This document shows, one piece after another, positions 47,031 to 57,029 of a DNA stretch of 64,000 nt (position 1 is its first letter; each line of letters starts with the position of its first letter). The stretch is from assembly GCA_008704415.1 (NCBI GenBank), contig VXIS01000170.1, positions 36,265 through 100,264 on the forward strand, read 5' to 3'. Below the pieces are notes generated by a model, which was not told the DNA's origin, made no database searches, and saw only the letters and a list, made by a program, of their open reading frames with translations. Source of the stretch: Sphaerosporella brunnea (Eukaryota > Ascomycota > Pezizomycetes > Pezizales > Pyronemataceae). The position numbers and the translations under genes are program-made.

Positions 47031-47754
47031 GTCTAAGCTTACATAAAGAGCAGCGATGTGACTGGTCTTCAACCGTGAGGTCCCGACAGTAATACAGCCT
47101 AATCGCTGCATATCCCAACGCTTACGTTTTCCCGCCGCAGTCGGGATCAGGGTTTCCAGGTTTTTTGTCCCGAACGACGCCGCTGCCTTAGGGAAGAGGC
47201 GGTCTGGGAGGCGAGGCGCTCGGCAGGTGACAGTTGAAGGAACGCCGTTGGCAATTCCCACTCGATCTGTACAGCCACGAACCTCTCGCGCATTTGGGCG
47301 ATTTGATGCATGGAGATCGTGGGCCGCCTGAGGAGGGGGATCTTAAGATGACCGCATCAGCTGAACGTGCTGAATGCCATACTCCATTCGTTGCCTCATC
47401 GGGTATAGACCTCGCCATCTGCTCGTAGAAGGCAGCAACGCCGACTGGCGGACCGGTTCTCGCGTACCGGTTATGTGCAAAGCTGGAACGCGAGTTACTG
47501 TTCCTCGAACGTTGAGCATCACTGCTGAAGTCTCGAGCAACCTAAACCCTAACCCTACAGTGCGCCGAGTCGCGTTGTATGATTCGGCTGAGCCGCCCTA
47601 CAGTCAACCCTAACCACCGCCACCAGCAAGTCTGACCGTCCTGCCCGCGACACCTCGCGTATCCTTCAAGACCGCTCCTATCCCAACCTTCCCATCGCAC
47701 ACACCGCAACCTTGAACACCTCCACCTCACATCACCACCACTATCACGATCGCC
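47031..47754. other. upstream region of the coiled-coil gene with two telomeric islands
   Basis: No ORF with a known domain. Telomere-like tracts lie at 47545-47557 and 47606-47615, the second about 150 bp upstream of the start codon. CT/CA-rich leader sequence (47690-47754) precedes the ATG, which has a good context (CGCCATGG). Confidence 0.45.
47545..47557 (+). repeat. interstitial telomeric repeat
   Basis: A perfect 13-nt AACCCTAACCCTA tract preceded by CCTA. Confidence 0.7.
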
Positions 47755-49294
47755 ATGGCCACGCGCACCAGTCACCGCCCACGCTGCGCAGTCCTGGCTG
47801 AAGCGACGACGATCGACATCAGCCTCATCGGCACCAAGCGCGACGGCGAGTCCCTTCAAGTCGAGCGCATTCCGAAGCGCCTCCGCAACGATGATCAAGA
47901 GCGATGCGACGCGATTGACACCATCGGTTCCACCATCGTTGCGCAGGTCGGTCTCGCAGATGACGCGGTCTTTAGAACAGTCACCGTCACAGGTCGAGAG
48001 CCGGCGATCACCGAGGTTAGCAACCTGCTCAGCGACGCCCTCCACCAGTACGCCGAACCCGCCACCACTCAGGGGCTGACCCACGAGGAGGAGACGAACT
48101 ACGAGCGTGTGTTGCGAGAGGTGCTTGTGGCGGTAAGGAAACTCCCTGCGCTGTCGGTACACCGATGCACTGACAGTGTACCCCCAGTTCACCCGCATCT
48201 GCGGTGGTAAACACCTCAGCCATAGCTACTGGCAGAACATTGCCCGGCCCACGCAGACCGACCTGATGCAGCACTTGCTGTCTGCTCCACACCTTCGCAA
48301 ATTCATCGCATTCGCTGGAGGTGATGAGCGCAAACTCCGCGACATGATCTCGCTCTACAACCACCCGACACTGTTCAGCAGGTTTTCAAAAGATGTTCAC
48401 ACAGTCACGGTCCAGCAGGCGATCGACGCTGTCGCCGCCTGGCTGGCGAACCACAAAGACGGCGCGCGCACACTCAGGAAGATGCTCCAGTTCGAGCTCA
48501 ATGTCCCGTCGCTGTGGGACGTGCTGGATACGGATCGAGGCAAGGATCTCCATGAGCACGTCCAATCCATCAACGAGCGTCGCTACAACAACGTTGAAAT
48601 CAAAAATATCGCGCGCGCCTTCAACGAGTCAAGCAAACAGAAGTGGATCCAAGATGCGGAGGAGGCGAAACTCCTCGTTACCTACAACAAGTATGAGGCT
48701 GCGGTGGCTGACCTCTCAGCGAAGGACAGGCAACTTGAGCAGTCCATTCAAACCCTTGCCGAACGCGACACTGTGTTCGCTCGCGAGCTGGAAACTGTCA
48801 GAGCCGATTTCACCACCAGGAACACCGAACTCGCGACCGAGCTGGCAACAGTCAGAGCCGATTTGACCGCCAGGACCACCGAATGGAAGACGGAGAGATC
48901 CGATTTCACCACCAGGAACACCGAACTCGCGACTGAGCTGGCAACCGTCAGAGCCGATTTGACCGCCAGGACCACCGAATGGAAGACGGAGAGATCCGAT
49001 TTCACCACCAGGAACAACGAACTCGCGACTGAGCTGGCAACCGTCAGAGCCGATTTGACCGCCAGGACCACCGAATGGAAGACGGAGAGATCCGATTTCA
49101 CCACCAGGATCACCGCACAGGACGCTGTGAACTCCAACCTTACCTCCAGGATCACTGAACTGCAGACTGAGAACACCGCGCTGGCTTCCGAGCTTGCAAC
49201 GACCAAGGAAGAGGTCAAGGCTCTCAACAAGACTGTGGCAGACCTCGCCCAGACGGTCAACAAGCTGCTTGCCCAGGACAGGTCCGTGGTTTAA
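47755..49294 (+). CDS. two-exon coiled-coil protein with exact 32-residue repeats
   Basis: Exon 1 is 47755-48132 (126 codons, ending REVLVA). The intron is 48133-48187 (55 bp, GTAAGG donor, CTGAC branch, CCCCAG acceptor). Exon 2 is 48188-49294, joined in phase and starting FTRICGGKHLSHSYWQ. The protein has 494 residues. The N-terminal ~290 residues are a soluble, mixed-helical region of unknown family (for example YNHPTLFSRFSKDV, LPSLWDVLDT-like segments). From about residue 295 to the end it is a long predicted coiled coil. Within this, three 32-residue repeats (start DFTTRNTELATELATVRADL, end TTEWKTERS) are nearly identical. The C-terminus is heptad-like (KEEVKALNKTVADLAQTVNKLL). No signal peptide or membrane segment. 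I do not recognise the family. It is the best preserved host-like gene here, and a partial duplicate follows at 49.5 kb. Confidence 0.8.
48806..49114 (+). repeat. in-frame 96-bp tandem repeat, three units plus a stub
   Basis: Units start at 48806, 48902 and 48998, with a stub at 49094. The period is exactly 96 bp, and the units differ by a few bases, so the expansion is recent or homogenised. Confidence 0.92.
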
Positions 49295-49500
49295 GCTTTC
49301 TCTTCCGCTCCCAGGGTGTTTGCTTTTGTCAGGGATGGATCGCACGACCGAGGGGAACTATAATAAAGGCACGGTTGAAATTTCGCGGTTCATGGGTTTT
49401 TTTGTTGTCGTAATTTCAGTGCAATCTAGTGTTTTTCCTTTTCCTGTTCGAATGTCTCACTTGGTGCAACACGCGGGGGCGCAGTGAAATTTTACAAACA
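49295..49500. other. 3' flank of the coiled-coil gene
   Basis: Contains the presumed 3' UTR; no clear polyadenylation signal apart from AATAAAG at about 49361. Confidence 0.4.
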
Positions 49501-50147
49501 GTGATGGATCCACGAGGCGGAGGCGGAAAACTCCTTGTTACCTACGGCAAGTATGAGGCGACTGTGGCTGACCTCTCTGCGAAGGATGTGGAACTCGCTC
49601 CGTCCATTCAAGCCCTGACCGATAGCGACACTGCATTCGCTGGTGAGCTGCAAGGCTGTCAAAAGTCCTGCCAGTCCGGCATTGAGCGCGGCCTGAACCG
49701 GACTGATTGAAACGGGCTTTGAAATCACGATCCGTTTGAACCAGGCTTTTTGGATCCAGGCCCAGGCGCCTACAGGCACCCGCCAGGCCAGAAGTATCCG
49801 GCGCCCGTCGGGCCCCCCAGGCATCTGTAGTTTTTTGCTTTCACATACATGAGCCCAGGATTGGGGCCATTAGATGGCTTCTACAACATCGTCTGCCAAG
49901 GAACCACGCTGATCCGTAATCGTGTATCGACCCCTGGGAATTGTTAGTGATGCTTCCATCGACACCAACTTCAAAGGAGACTCTCACCCGATCACACACC
50001 CTTTCTGCTTCAGCAGACATCGCTGGAATTGCATTGAGCTCAACTCCCATGCGCGGCCGAACATCCTATTGGAGCCGATTTGACTGCCAAGAGCACCGAA
50101 TGGGAGACTGAGAGATCCACTTTGACCAGCAGGAACACCACACTTTA
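49501..50147 (+). pseudogene. partial duplicate of the coiled-coil gene, split by an insertion
   Basis: 49501-49650 aligns with 48646-48795 of the parent (WIQDAEEAKLLVTYNKYEA region; here KLLVTYGKYEATVADLSAKD). After the insertion, 50072-50147 resumes with ADLTAKSTEWETERS, the repeat unit of the parent. The 5' end is missing. It is a local, direct-orientation partial duplication that later received a hAT-type element. A few bases at the right junction are lost. Confidence 0.75.
49651..50071. mobile_element. hAT-type element carrying a transposase scrap
   Basis: The left end CAAGGCTGTCAAAAGTCC and the following ~190 bp match the left arm of the 24.2-kb element. The right part ends GGCCGAACATCCTATTG, a damaged version of the GGCCGGACTATTG terminus. 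On the minus strand at about 50010-50045 it encodes AIPAMSAEAERV, the hAT dimerisation motif. This ties the element family to a hAT transposase like that at 15.3-17.2 kb. Confidence 0.75.
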
Positions 50148-50213
50148 ACCCTGATCCCTATGACTGTAGAGTCATCATGCAACTGAAATGGCGACATAGG
50201 TAATCGCGGACGC

Positions 50214-50640
50214 ACGAAATACACCACCATGAAGCCATACCTCACTGGCCTACAATCATACTGCGTCGACATGAGCATGGACGACCTCGACGTATTTCGC
50301 TACTTCCGGGTACGACGAGTCATCCGCGGCATCAAGATTTTCTACGGAACAAGAGATCGTGACCTGACAGAGCGCCTTCCCATTACCCGCCACCTTCTAC
50401 TGCACATTCTTGCGAGACTCGATGCCAACAGGCAGTAAGGGGCAACTTACCATGCCGACTGCCGCATCTAGTTCACACTCCCTGCATCCAAAGCAGATCC
50501 TTTCCGGATGGGAATTACCATCGCCGCCGCCCGCGACGCTCCATGCGCTGTCAATTACGCCACATCTTCGAGAAGTACCCGCTGCCAACCTTCAGTCCCC
50601 TAATGCATACCTTTCTCGTTCCACCCCGGACTACCGCTCC
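50214..50640 (+). pseudogene. tyrosine recombinase N-terminal half (DIRS/Crypton-like)
   Basis: The ORF from 50229 reads YLTGLQSYCVDMSMDDL, RVRRVIRGIKIFYG and ERLPITRHLLLHIL, the SAM-like core-binding region preceding the catalytic domain in agaric tyrosine recombinases. It stops at 50438. In another frame FTLPASKADPFRMGITI and AAARDAPCAV (about 50471-50545) follow, which is the next conserved block (LPASKTDPFR type). The catalytic H-x-x-R and Tyr blocks are absent here but occur at 31.0-31.3 kb. Confidence 0.7.
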
Positions 50641-51639
50641 ACATTTGCACGTTACAACATCGACCTCACACTTAACGGGCACTGATAGGCTTGAGCCCGC
50701 TGGCCGCATGTCTATCACCAGCGATGACCGTGGAGGGCGATGCACCGAAGGATTTGCGCTGGGGCGGTTAGGGTTGGTTTTAGTTAACGGTAATGGCTTC
50801 CGGTTCCCACGGTATCATGCTCACTGCAGGTTCACGTTTTATCCCACCGCATGTGATGCCAGAATGCTTCAAGCAGACTCGGCAGCATCGCTTCTGGTGG
50901 CGCGTCATCGCAACGACGAAGACAACATGGCACCACAGGCCCGGTTGTGTGCTTAGGAGGTGGATGTATCTGCCGTTGCATGCGTGCATACATCCCATCG
51001 AGCTGGCGTGTATGTTTTCGCACGGTCGCGGATGGAGTGATATCCAGTGAAGCACCTGTAGATCTCACGGCCTTTCCTGCAGCGCCATCAACTGCCGGTC
51101 GCATTTACTGGCACTGGGGCTCTCTCTGTTGGTCTGCAGAGTCGGCGCCGCCACCTTGGACTGCGAGTTTTGTGTCTGCGTTCGGCGAGCAACGACAGCG
51201 GGGGTCGAACCGGCGGAGAGAGGACAGACGCGCCGGGGTCCCGCAGAACGGCAGTGTATACGACGCCTCCCGCATGGTAATCCGCAGTAAGCGCAAGTCC
51301 AAGTTGCCGACCGTGCAGTCGTGCGTGCGTTGTGGGGCATGATCAGCGAGTATCACGGTCCAAACTCCTTGATCGTCGTGATTTGCAGCATGGCGATCAA
51401 TGTTGGTGGCGGTTTGTGGTGATCCATTGCATTCATGGCGCGCGACAGGAAACACTGCAGCAGTGAATGAATGCCCGCCAACTGCATACCTCCAGAGGGA
51501 CGATCGACTCGGCCGTCACGGTGCACTGGTTGCTCATCTGGGAGATGATTGCCGACCGAGGTCACGACGTGCCAGTCCTACTGGACTGTGGTTACGCGGC
51601 GCGAGATTCGCACGCCGAGCTGCGGGATCTGACCCCGAG
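50641..51639. other. unassigned
   Basis: Possibly decayed recombinase to about 50900, with no motif. A telomere-like GGTTAGGGTT lies at 50766-50775. ORFs around 50947-51455 overlap on both strands without support. Confidence 0.3.
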
Positions 51640-53028
51640 CACAATTTGACGATCGCCTGGCAGCTGCCCCGCAGGATTCCGGTGGACGAGCGACGACTGC
51701 AGCGCAGATCCACGCCATCTTGGTGCAGAACGCCGACAAGTACAACCGCCAGGCCACCCCCGTCCATACTCAGCTGGGAAACAAGCAGTACCCCACCATT
51801 CCGCCAGGCTTCGAGGAGTGGAACCGGTTGCTCCACAGCGCCGTGCCGCAGAACTTCCGGGATATGGATATCAAGATCACGGCCCACAGGGTCGTGAATG
51901 CATGGTCTGCGCTCTTGCAGTTTTCGGTGCAGTTGCCAGTCTTCTCGCTGTTGAAGACCATTGGCCCGTTCCGGTGTCTCTCTGTGGCGTAGTCTTCGAA
52001 CTCGTTCCTTCGGCCGGCGGTGTCTTCAGCCATTCAACCTCCCCGCGAAGGAGAATACCCTCCCCAACCCGCGCGCCGACCAGAGTGAACAACCGTCCGC
52101 CAACCGGACCCGAAAACCGTTCCTCCAGGTGTAGGACCAAACAGCACCAGCCGCGCCTACGCAACTGTGCCCTTGGTACTGAGGGCACGTATTCATGATG
52201 TGCAGATGGAACCACTGGTTGTAGTGCGGAACCATCGCAAACAAACTAATTGTAGTCCGCTCGCGATCGCGCACCACATAGACGTTTCGACCGCTCTGTT
52301 TGGAACTGTGAACGACGGGGCCAAAAAGGCTTTTCAGCGCAGTGATGCAGGACGTTGATACCTCCCCCGGCGCTGCAGCAACAGCACAGAGATATTTGTG
52401 CACGGGTGCGGCGACTTAGCAGGAACAAGCTGAAGCTGTCAAGCGCAACCCAAAGCGTCTGAGAAGACAGAAAGCTGATCCTTCCACTGCAACAAGTACA
52501 GTTCGCGAAGATACCGCCCAGCACGACCGAGCTGAAGCTGTCAACCAGTGGAATGCGTTTGCTAATCAAATCGCTGAAGTTGAGGCTGCCGCCAGAGAGC
52601 GCAATCGTCAGGCGCGACTTACTCAGACGACGGAGACTAAGTCCAACGTCCAGGACTACACTATTCTTGAGTGGTTCAAGAAGTACACGGTCACGGACGA
52701 CGCATCGGCCCCACCCCAGAGGGAATTGGTGAACAAGATCACTCAGAAAATAAACAGTACTGCTCGCGACGAGTCCACGTCTACGGTCCCGCCGACCAGC
52801 ATCGATTCTGCTTGTACTGCTCGCGACGAGTCCACGTCTGCGGTCCCGCCGACCAGTATCGATTCTGCTTGTTCAGTCCCTCCTGGCAGCATCGATTCTG
52901 CTTGTTCAGTCCCTCCTGGCAGCATCGATTCTGCTGGTTCAGTCCCTTCTGGCAGCATCGATTCTGCTTGTGCAGCCCTCCTGGCAGGATGGATTCTGCT
53001 CGTTCAGTCGGTCGTGTTAAGGCGTTGA
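51640..53028 (+). CDS. hypothetical multi-exon gene with repeat tail
   Basis: A block at about 51640-51890 in one frame has normal protein character (AAQIHAILVQNADKYNRQAT, PPGFEEWNRLLHSAVPQNFR). A second block from about 52419, after an ACTTAG acceptor-like site, is open to 53028. It gives a charged helical segment (NQWNAFANQIAEVEAAARER), then DYTILEWFKKYTV and a Ser/Pro repeat tail (52757-52980). The blocks probably belong to one spliced gene, but I could not define the junctions between 51890 and 52419. No start codon is assigned. Family unknown. Confidence 0.35.
52757..52980 (+). repeat. coding minisatellite, 33-bp and 57-bp units
   Basis: Two 57-bp units (TARDEST...PPTSIDSAC) are followed by about four 33-bp units (SVPPGSIDSAC). 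All end in the shared block ATCGATTCTGCTTGT, and lengths are multiples of three. Confidence 0.85.
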
Positions 53029-53438
53029 TGAGATAACGGGGCGCGTTGACAAGATAAAAGAGCGCGTCGGAGTGGTGTGTTGAGGTGTGTTAAGGAGTTG
53101 ATGAGATAAACGGGTGCGGCACTATTTCAGGTGAATGGATCTGCAGCCAAGAACACCAGATCTCGTACCATCTTATTATATCTGATAGACAAACAAGAAA
53201 AAAAAAATCAAAAATCAATTATCGTGCCACCAATTATGAGGCCTTTTCCTATAAAACAGTGGCATAAGATTCCTCCGTTGAAAAGAGAGGCTTTTTGGTG
53301 ACATTTCCCTCGTACCAGTGCACCACATCTTAGTGCATAAAACTGATAAAACTGACCCGGGTACCAGACCAATCTTCAATGTAGTGCGGCAAAATATATG
53401 AACGAAGAAAAAATATACTACCAGCAGGCCAAGATAGT
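53029..53438. other. AT-rich spacer
   Basis: Contains an A10-type run (about 53201-53209). A weak peptide, VHKTDKTDPGTRPIFNVVRQN (about 53340), may be a scrap of a reverse transcriptase palm, which is too little to call. Confidence 0.35.
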
Positions 53439-53958
53439 GTGATACCCACCGAACAGAACGGGATTGATCACTTAAACAAGGCTGGGATGGGCCTGATCAC
53501 TCGAACGGCGTGCGAATGGACGTGGGTTGGTCACTCGAACGGGGCTGAAATGGGATTGATCACTCGGAGGGGGCTGGAATGGGATCGATCACTCGAACGG
53601 GGCTGGAATGGGGTCAATCACTGGAATGGGGCTGGAACGGAATGGGGTTGATCAGTGGAATAGGGCTGGGATGGCATTGATCACTCGAACGGGGCTGGAA
53701 TGGGGGTGATCACTGGAATGGGGCTGGAATGGCATTGGAACGGGGCTGGGATGAGATTGATAACTCCAACGGGGCTGGAATGGGATTGATCACTGGAATG
53801 GGGCTGGACTGGGATTGATCACTCGAACGGGGCTGGAATGGGGACAATCACTGGAATGGGGCTGGAACGGAATGGGGTTGATCAGTGGAATAGGGCTGGG
53901 ATGGCATTGATCACTCGAACGGGGCTGGAATCGGAGTGATCACTCGAACGGGGCTAGG
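53439..53958 (+). repeat. 29-bp minisatellite with 230-bp higher-order repeat
   Basis: The consensus unit is GGGATTGATCACTCGAACGG plus GGCTGGAAT (29 bp), with variants (CACTGGAATGG, TCAGTGGAATAGG). A block of about eight units starting at 53592 recurs almost unchanged at 53822. The array ends abruptly at the MITE at 53959. Confidence 0.88.
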
Positions 53959-54331
53959 TAGAGCTGTGCACGGGTCGGGGCACCCCAACGGGGCACAAGG
54001 CTCGACCAGGCGGAGAAAACCTCGCCCAACCCCGATCTACCTCATCAGACCCGAATACCCAGAACACGTGTACACCGTATCAACGACATCCGCATGGGGT
54101 CCTGGGGTACGTTGTTCAGCCGTGCTCTCAGATGGGCGCGTTGTGCGCCGTTCGGACTGTTCAGCGTATGTTAAGCATAGTGGCCCTGAATGCCGTGCAT
54201 ATATCACAGTCCCCCCGCTGCCGCCCCGATGCCGCCCCAATGTATCCCTTCGCACCTCGAGCCACCTCGCAGTGCCCCGATGCACCCCGTCGTGCCCCGC
54301 CCCGCCCCGTCATGCCCCGTGCACAGCTCTA
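53959..54331. mobile_element. TAGAGCTGTGCAC MITE, copy 2
   Basis: 373 bp with terminal inverted repeats TAGAGCTGTGCACGGG at both ends (reverse-complemented at the right). The interior is collinear with copy 1: a GAGGCTCGAC-type block near the left, a CTGGGGTACxTxGTTC block, and CCGCTGCCGCCCCGATGCCG near the right. It lies at the right edge of the minisatellite with no obvious target duplication. Confidence 0.82.
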
Positions 54332-55407
54332 TTAACAGCCATCCTTGCGTGGGAGCCTATCTGCGGACATGAAATGTGACAACCTGCAGGATGTCACATG
54401 GATCTTCTCTCAGATTTTTGAGATAAGATATGGTGACTGCAAAAGTCAACTTGTATGTTTGCAATGGCCACGGAGGTGCTGCCATGTGCGTTGCGCTAGG
54501 CGACGACGTTTTCAAGAGAAATCTCCGGCTGAGAGAAAAAACCACCATACCCATCCCTGCTGAGTCCGACATGAGGTTGTCAAGACCAATCCTGCATGGC
54601 TGTGACTCCTGCTTGGGTTGCGGTTGAACACCGAACACGCACCGAGATTAAACACGACACAAACCGTGCATTCACACAGTCCCACCACCATTAAGGTATA
54701 TTTTCCAACGCACTTTGAACGGCCAATCTGGCCTCACCTTGCACTTTGGGCGTCGTGCTGAGCCGGTTTCGGAAGATACCATGGCATCTGTCATGGTTTT
54801 TAAGCCCATCGAAGTCAAATGCTGCTGTAAGACTGTCTCAGCCATCCTTCCCGGAGGCAATCAGCAAAGAAGTGGGGCGGCACAAACCTTGGGCTCCCGG
54901 TGAGCTTTTGACCATCCATAACATAATCGAGGTACGTGTAAATTCCGTTCATGGGTTCTGTTCCTTTCCTGATGTGTCACGTGTGGGTGATCTGTTGGTC
55001 GAAAAGGCGTCGCCGGGCGGCTAGTATGACACATTGCCCCTAGTCATTCGATGTTCCCACCGAACGTTCATGCGGACTACCAAGACGCCCGTTAAATACC
55101 GTTAGTACGCCGCACCATGACCGAAAACCCGATATCGAAATCGTAATGAATGTTGATTAGCCGCTGACCGTATCTTTATGACGTTCTGGTATAGACGGCG
55201 TAATTATACCCAGTTGTACGCAAATACCTACACCGAGCTTGACACTGCTCCAACACCGGGTAGAAATGATACAATCGCAATACCCTTCACGTGTGACTGT
55301 CGCCAGTAGCCATGGTGGTCGGCATGCCACATATATTAACTGTTGTAGTCCCGCATTGCAAAAGGAGCTTTTGGGTACTTCCACTCCTCCATTAAGACGT
55401 TGTCTCC
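54332..55407. other. unassigned
   Basis: Short ORFs only. The plus ORF at 54430-54627 (MVTAKVNLYVCNGHGG...) is protein-like but unrecognised. Confidence 0.3.
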
Positions 55408-56385
55408 ATGCCGTGTTTTGTCAAAGGTCCGCTTTCATTCTTCCCGTTTGGTGAGATCACAGGCTGGGATATGAATGGAATGTCTGAAGTCCAACAGAAG
55501 GACACTGAAGGCAGCTGGCCCAACCTCGCAGCCGGGAGGCCGACAGTTCAACTAGATGCGCCAACAGAGGAGCTACACCAAGAAGCAACGTGGATGTCGG
55601 AGTCGCTAGTATCTGGCCTCCAACAGCACGCCAAGCACTGCTGGAACGAGGACATAGACCAACTGAGACGAGTTCTCTGCGCAGTCAAATGCACCTTCCG
55701 GGCGCGACAAGGCACCACCAAACAGGCGATCACAAACGCGCGCAGAGCCCTCAGGGCCGCTGCTCGCCGCGCCAACCGAGAACACTGGTCCAAGGCCCGG
55801 CACAGTGCAGGCCCAGCCGACGGATGGAAAGCCCTGCGCTACGCAAACGTGGCCTCCACTGAAGCCGAGGGTGGGTCCCTGACGGGTCAGCACGGTACCT
55901 CAGCGACGCCGCCCAATGAAAAGAGCGCCATGATGGCCAAACAGGCTTTTCTGGCGCCGCTAGCAGACGACGGGTCGGACTATGAGCTCGATCAGCTCGG
56001 ATGTGACGTCGAAGTGGACACCGACGAGGTGGAACGGGCGCGCTATGCTCAAGCATCACGGTCGGCTGCCGGCCCGGACAGGCTGTGACCGCCAGCCGTC
56101 AAGCTTGTATGCAAATGGCACCCCGACGGCCTCACAGGGTTTGTCCGTGCATGCGTCTGGCAAGGCCATCAACTGAAACCGTGGCGGCCAGCCACCGGAG
56201 TAGTCATTCCTAAGCCCGCCAACGACGACTACCCTCAGGCCTGATTGCATCGAGTACTCACTCTCCTGTGCTGCCTTGGCAAGGTCATAGAACGGCTAGT
56301 GACAGGCAGGCTGACACGCGCCGCCGAAACCGGTACTTAGCGTCAATCTGGGGAGGTGTCACTTCAGAAGGTGAAAGTGAGTTAG
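55408..56385 (+). pseudogene. LINE ORF2 fragment: linker and RT N-terminus
   Basis: The first 227 codons match the linker at 18.2-18.5 kb (ITGWD, QQKDTE, WNEDIDQLRRVL, RARQGTTKQ) and continue ARRANREHWSKARHS and GWKALRYANV. After a TGA (56086-56088) come VKLVCKWHPDGLTGFVRACV, PATGVVIPKPANDDY and LCCLGKVIERLVTGRL, the first conserved RT blocks of Tad-like LINEs. The palm with the YxDD box is missing because the sequence is cut at about 56385 near the end of the chromovirus. It is complementary in content to the 8.1-kb copy, which has only the C-terminus. Confidence 0.82.
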
Positions 56386-56495
56386 ATTCTAGGATGAGTC
56401 TCCCCGGGTATATATATACATGATCTCCCACTGAGCCTCCTCCGCCGCGCCTCAACCCTAAGTTACGTGCCCGCACTCCACACTCCTACATCACA
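56386..56495 (-). mobile_element. possible truncated 3' LTR of chromovirus B
   Basis: On the minus strand a purine tract GGAGGGA precedes TGTGATGTAGGAG. A TATATATATA box follows about 80 bp downstream. No matching LTR is visible for comparison, because B's 5' LTR lies outside, so the assignment is tentative. Confidence 0.35.
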
Positions 56496-56599
56496 TCCCT
56501 CCAATGATATCTTGGAGTGTCAACTCGAAGATTCAGAACTCAACAGAAGAACAAAACACATACTGTACGACGTCTTCTCTGCGCGCTCGCCCGCACCGT

Positions 56600-56790
56600 A
56601 TTTGGCCGTCCTACACACTTGTTCTAGTATTCTCGCTGCTTTCGCAAGACTCACCTCTGGTTCCCACCTGTTGTCCGCCGTGTCTCATCCTTCCCATTTG
56701 ACCTCGTACTCCTAGGTGCCTCCTTTGTCTTTGTGCAGTCTGTGTCCCACAATCGCCTCCACGACATAGAACGTTCCTGATTGGCTGGTG
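56600..56790 (-). pseudogene. chromovirus B chromodomain
   Basis: TFYVVEAIVGHRLHKDKGGT, stop, EYEVKWEG, stop, DTADNRWEPEVSLAKAARIL. This is a chromodomain (aromatic V-E-x-I, then Y-x-V-K-W-x-G, then W-E-P) that would direct integration to marked chromatin. Both stops (TAG 56712-56714, TGA 56685-56687) sit where a Trp codon is expected. Confidence 0.8.
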
Positions 56791-57029
56791 CATACTGGCG
56801 GTGGTGGCGTAGTGTAGCTACGCTTCTTATCCGTCTGATCGACTTTCAAGCGGCTCACGTTAACCACATTGTGTATGAACATATCATTGGGAAGGTCCAG
56901 CTCCACAGCATTTGGGTTTCTCATGCGAATGACTTTGTAGGGACCTAAGTACCGGTGCATAAGCTTTCGACGGTCAGGACGAACGTTGGCATAGGTGATG
57001 GATAGGTTTTTCACATCGAAAAACACCAT

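Noticed and set aside
53330..53400. Possible RT scrap (TRPIFNVVRQN)
   Set aside because: Too short, and no neighbouring RT motif in any frame.
53439..53958. CRISPR-like regular repeats
   Set aside because: Units are head-to-tail without unique spacers, so this is a minisatellite; the genome is eukaryotic by its introns and elements.
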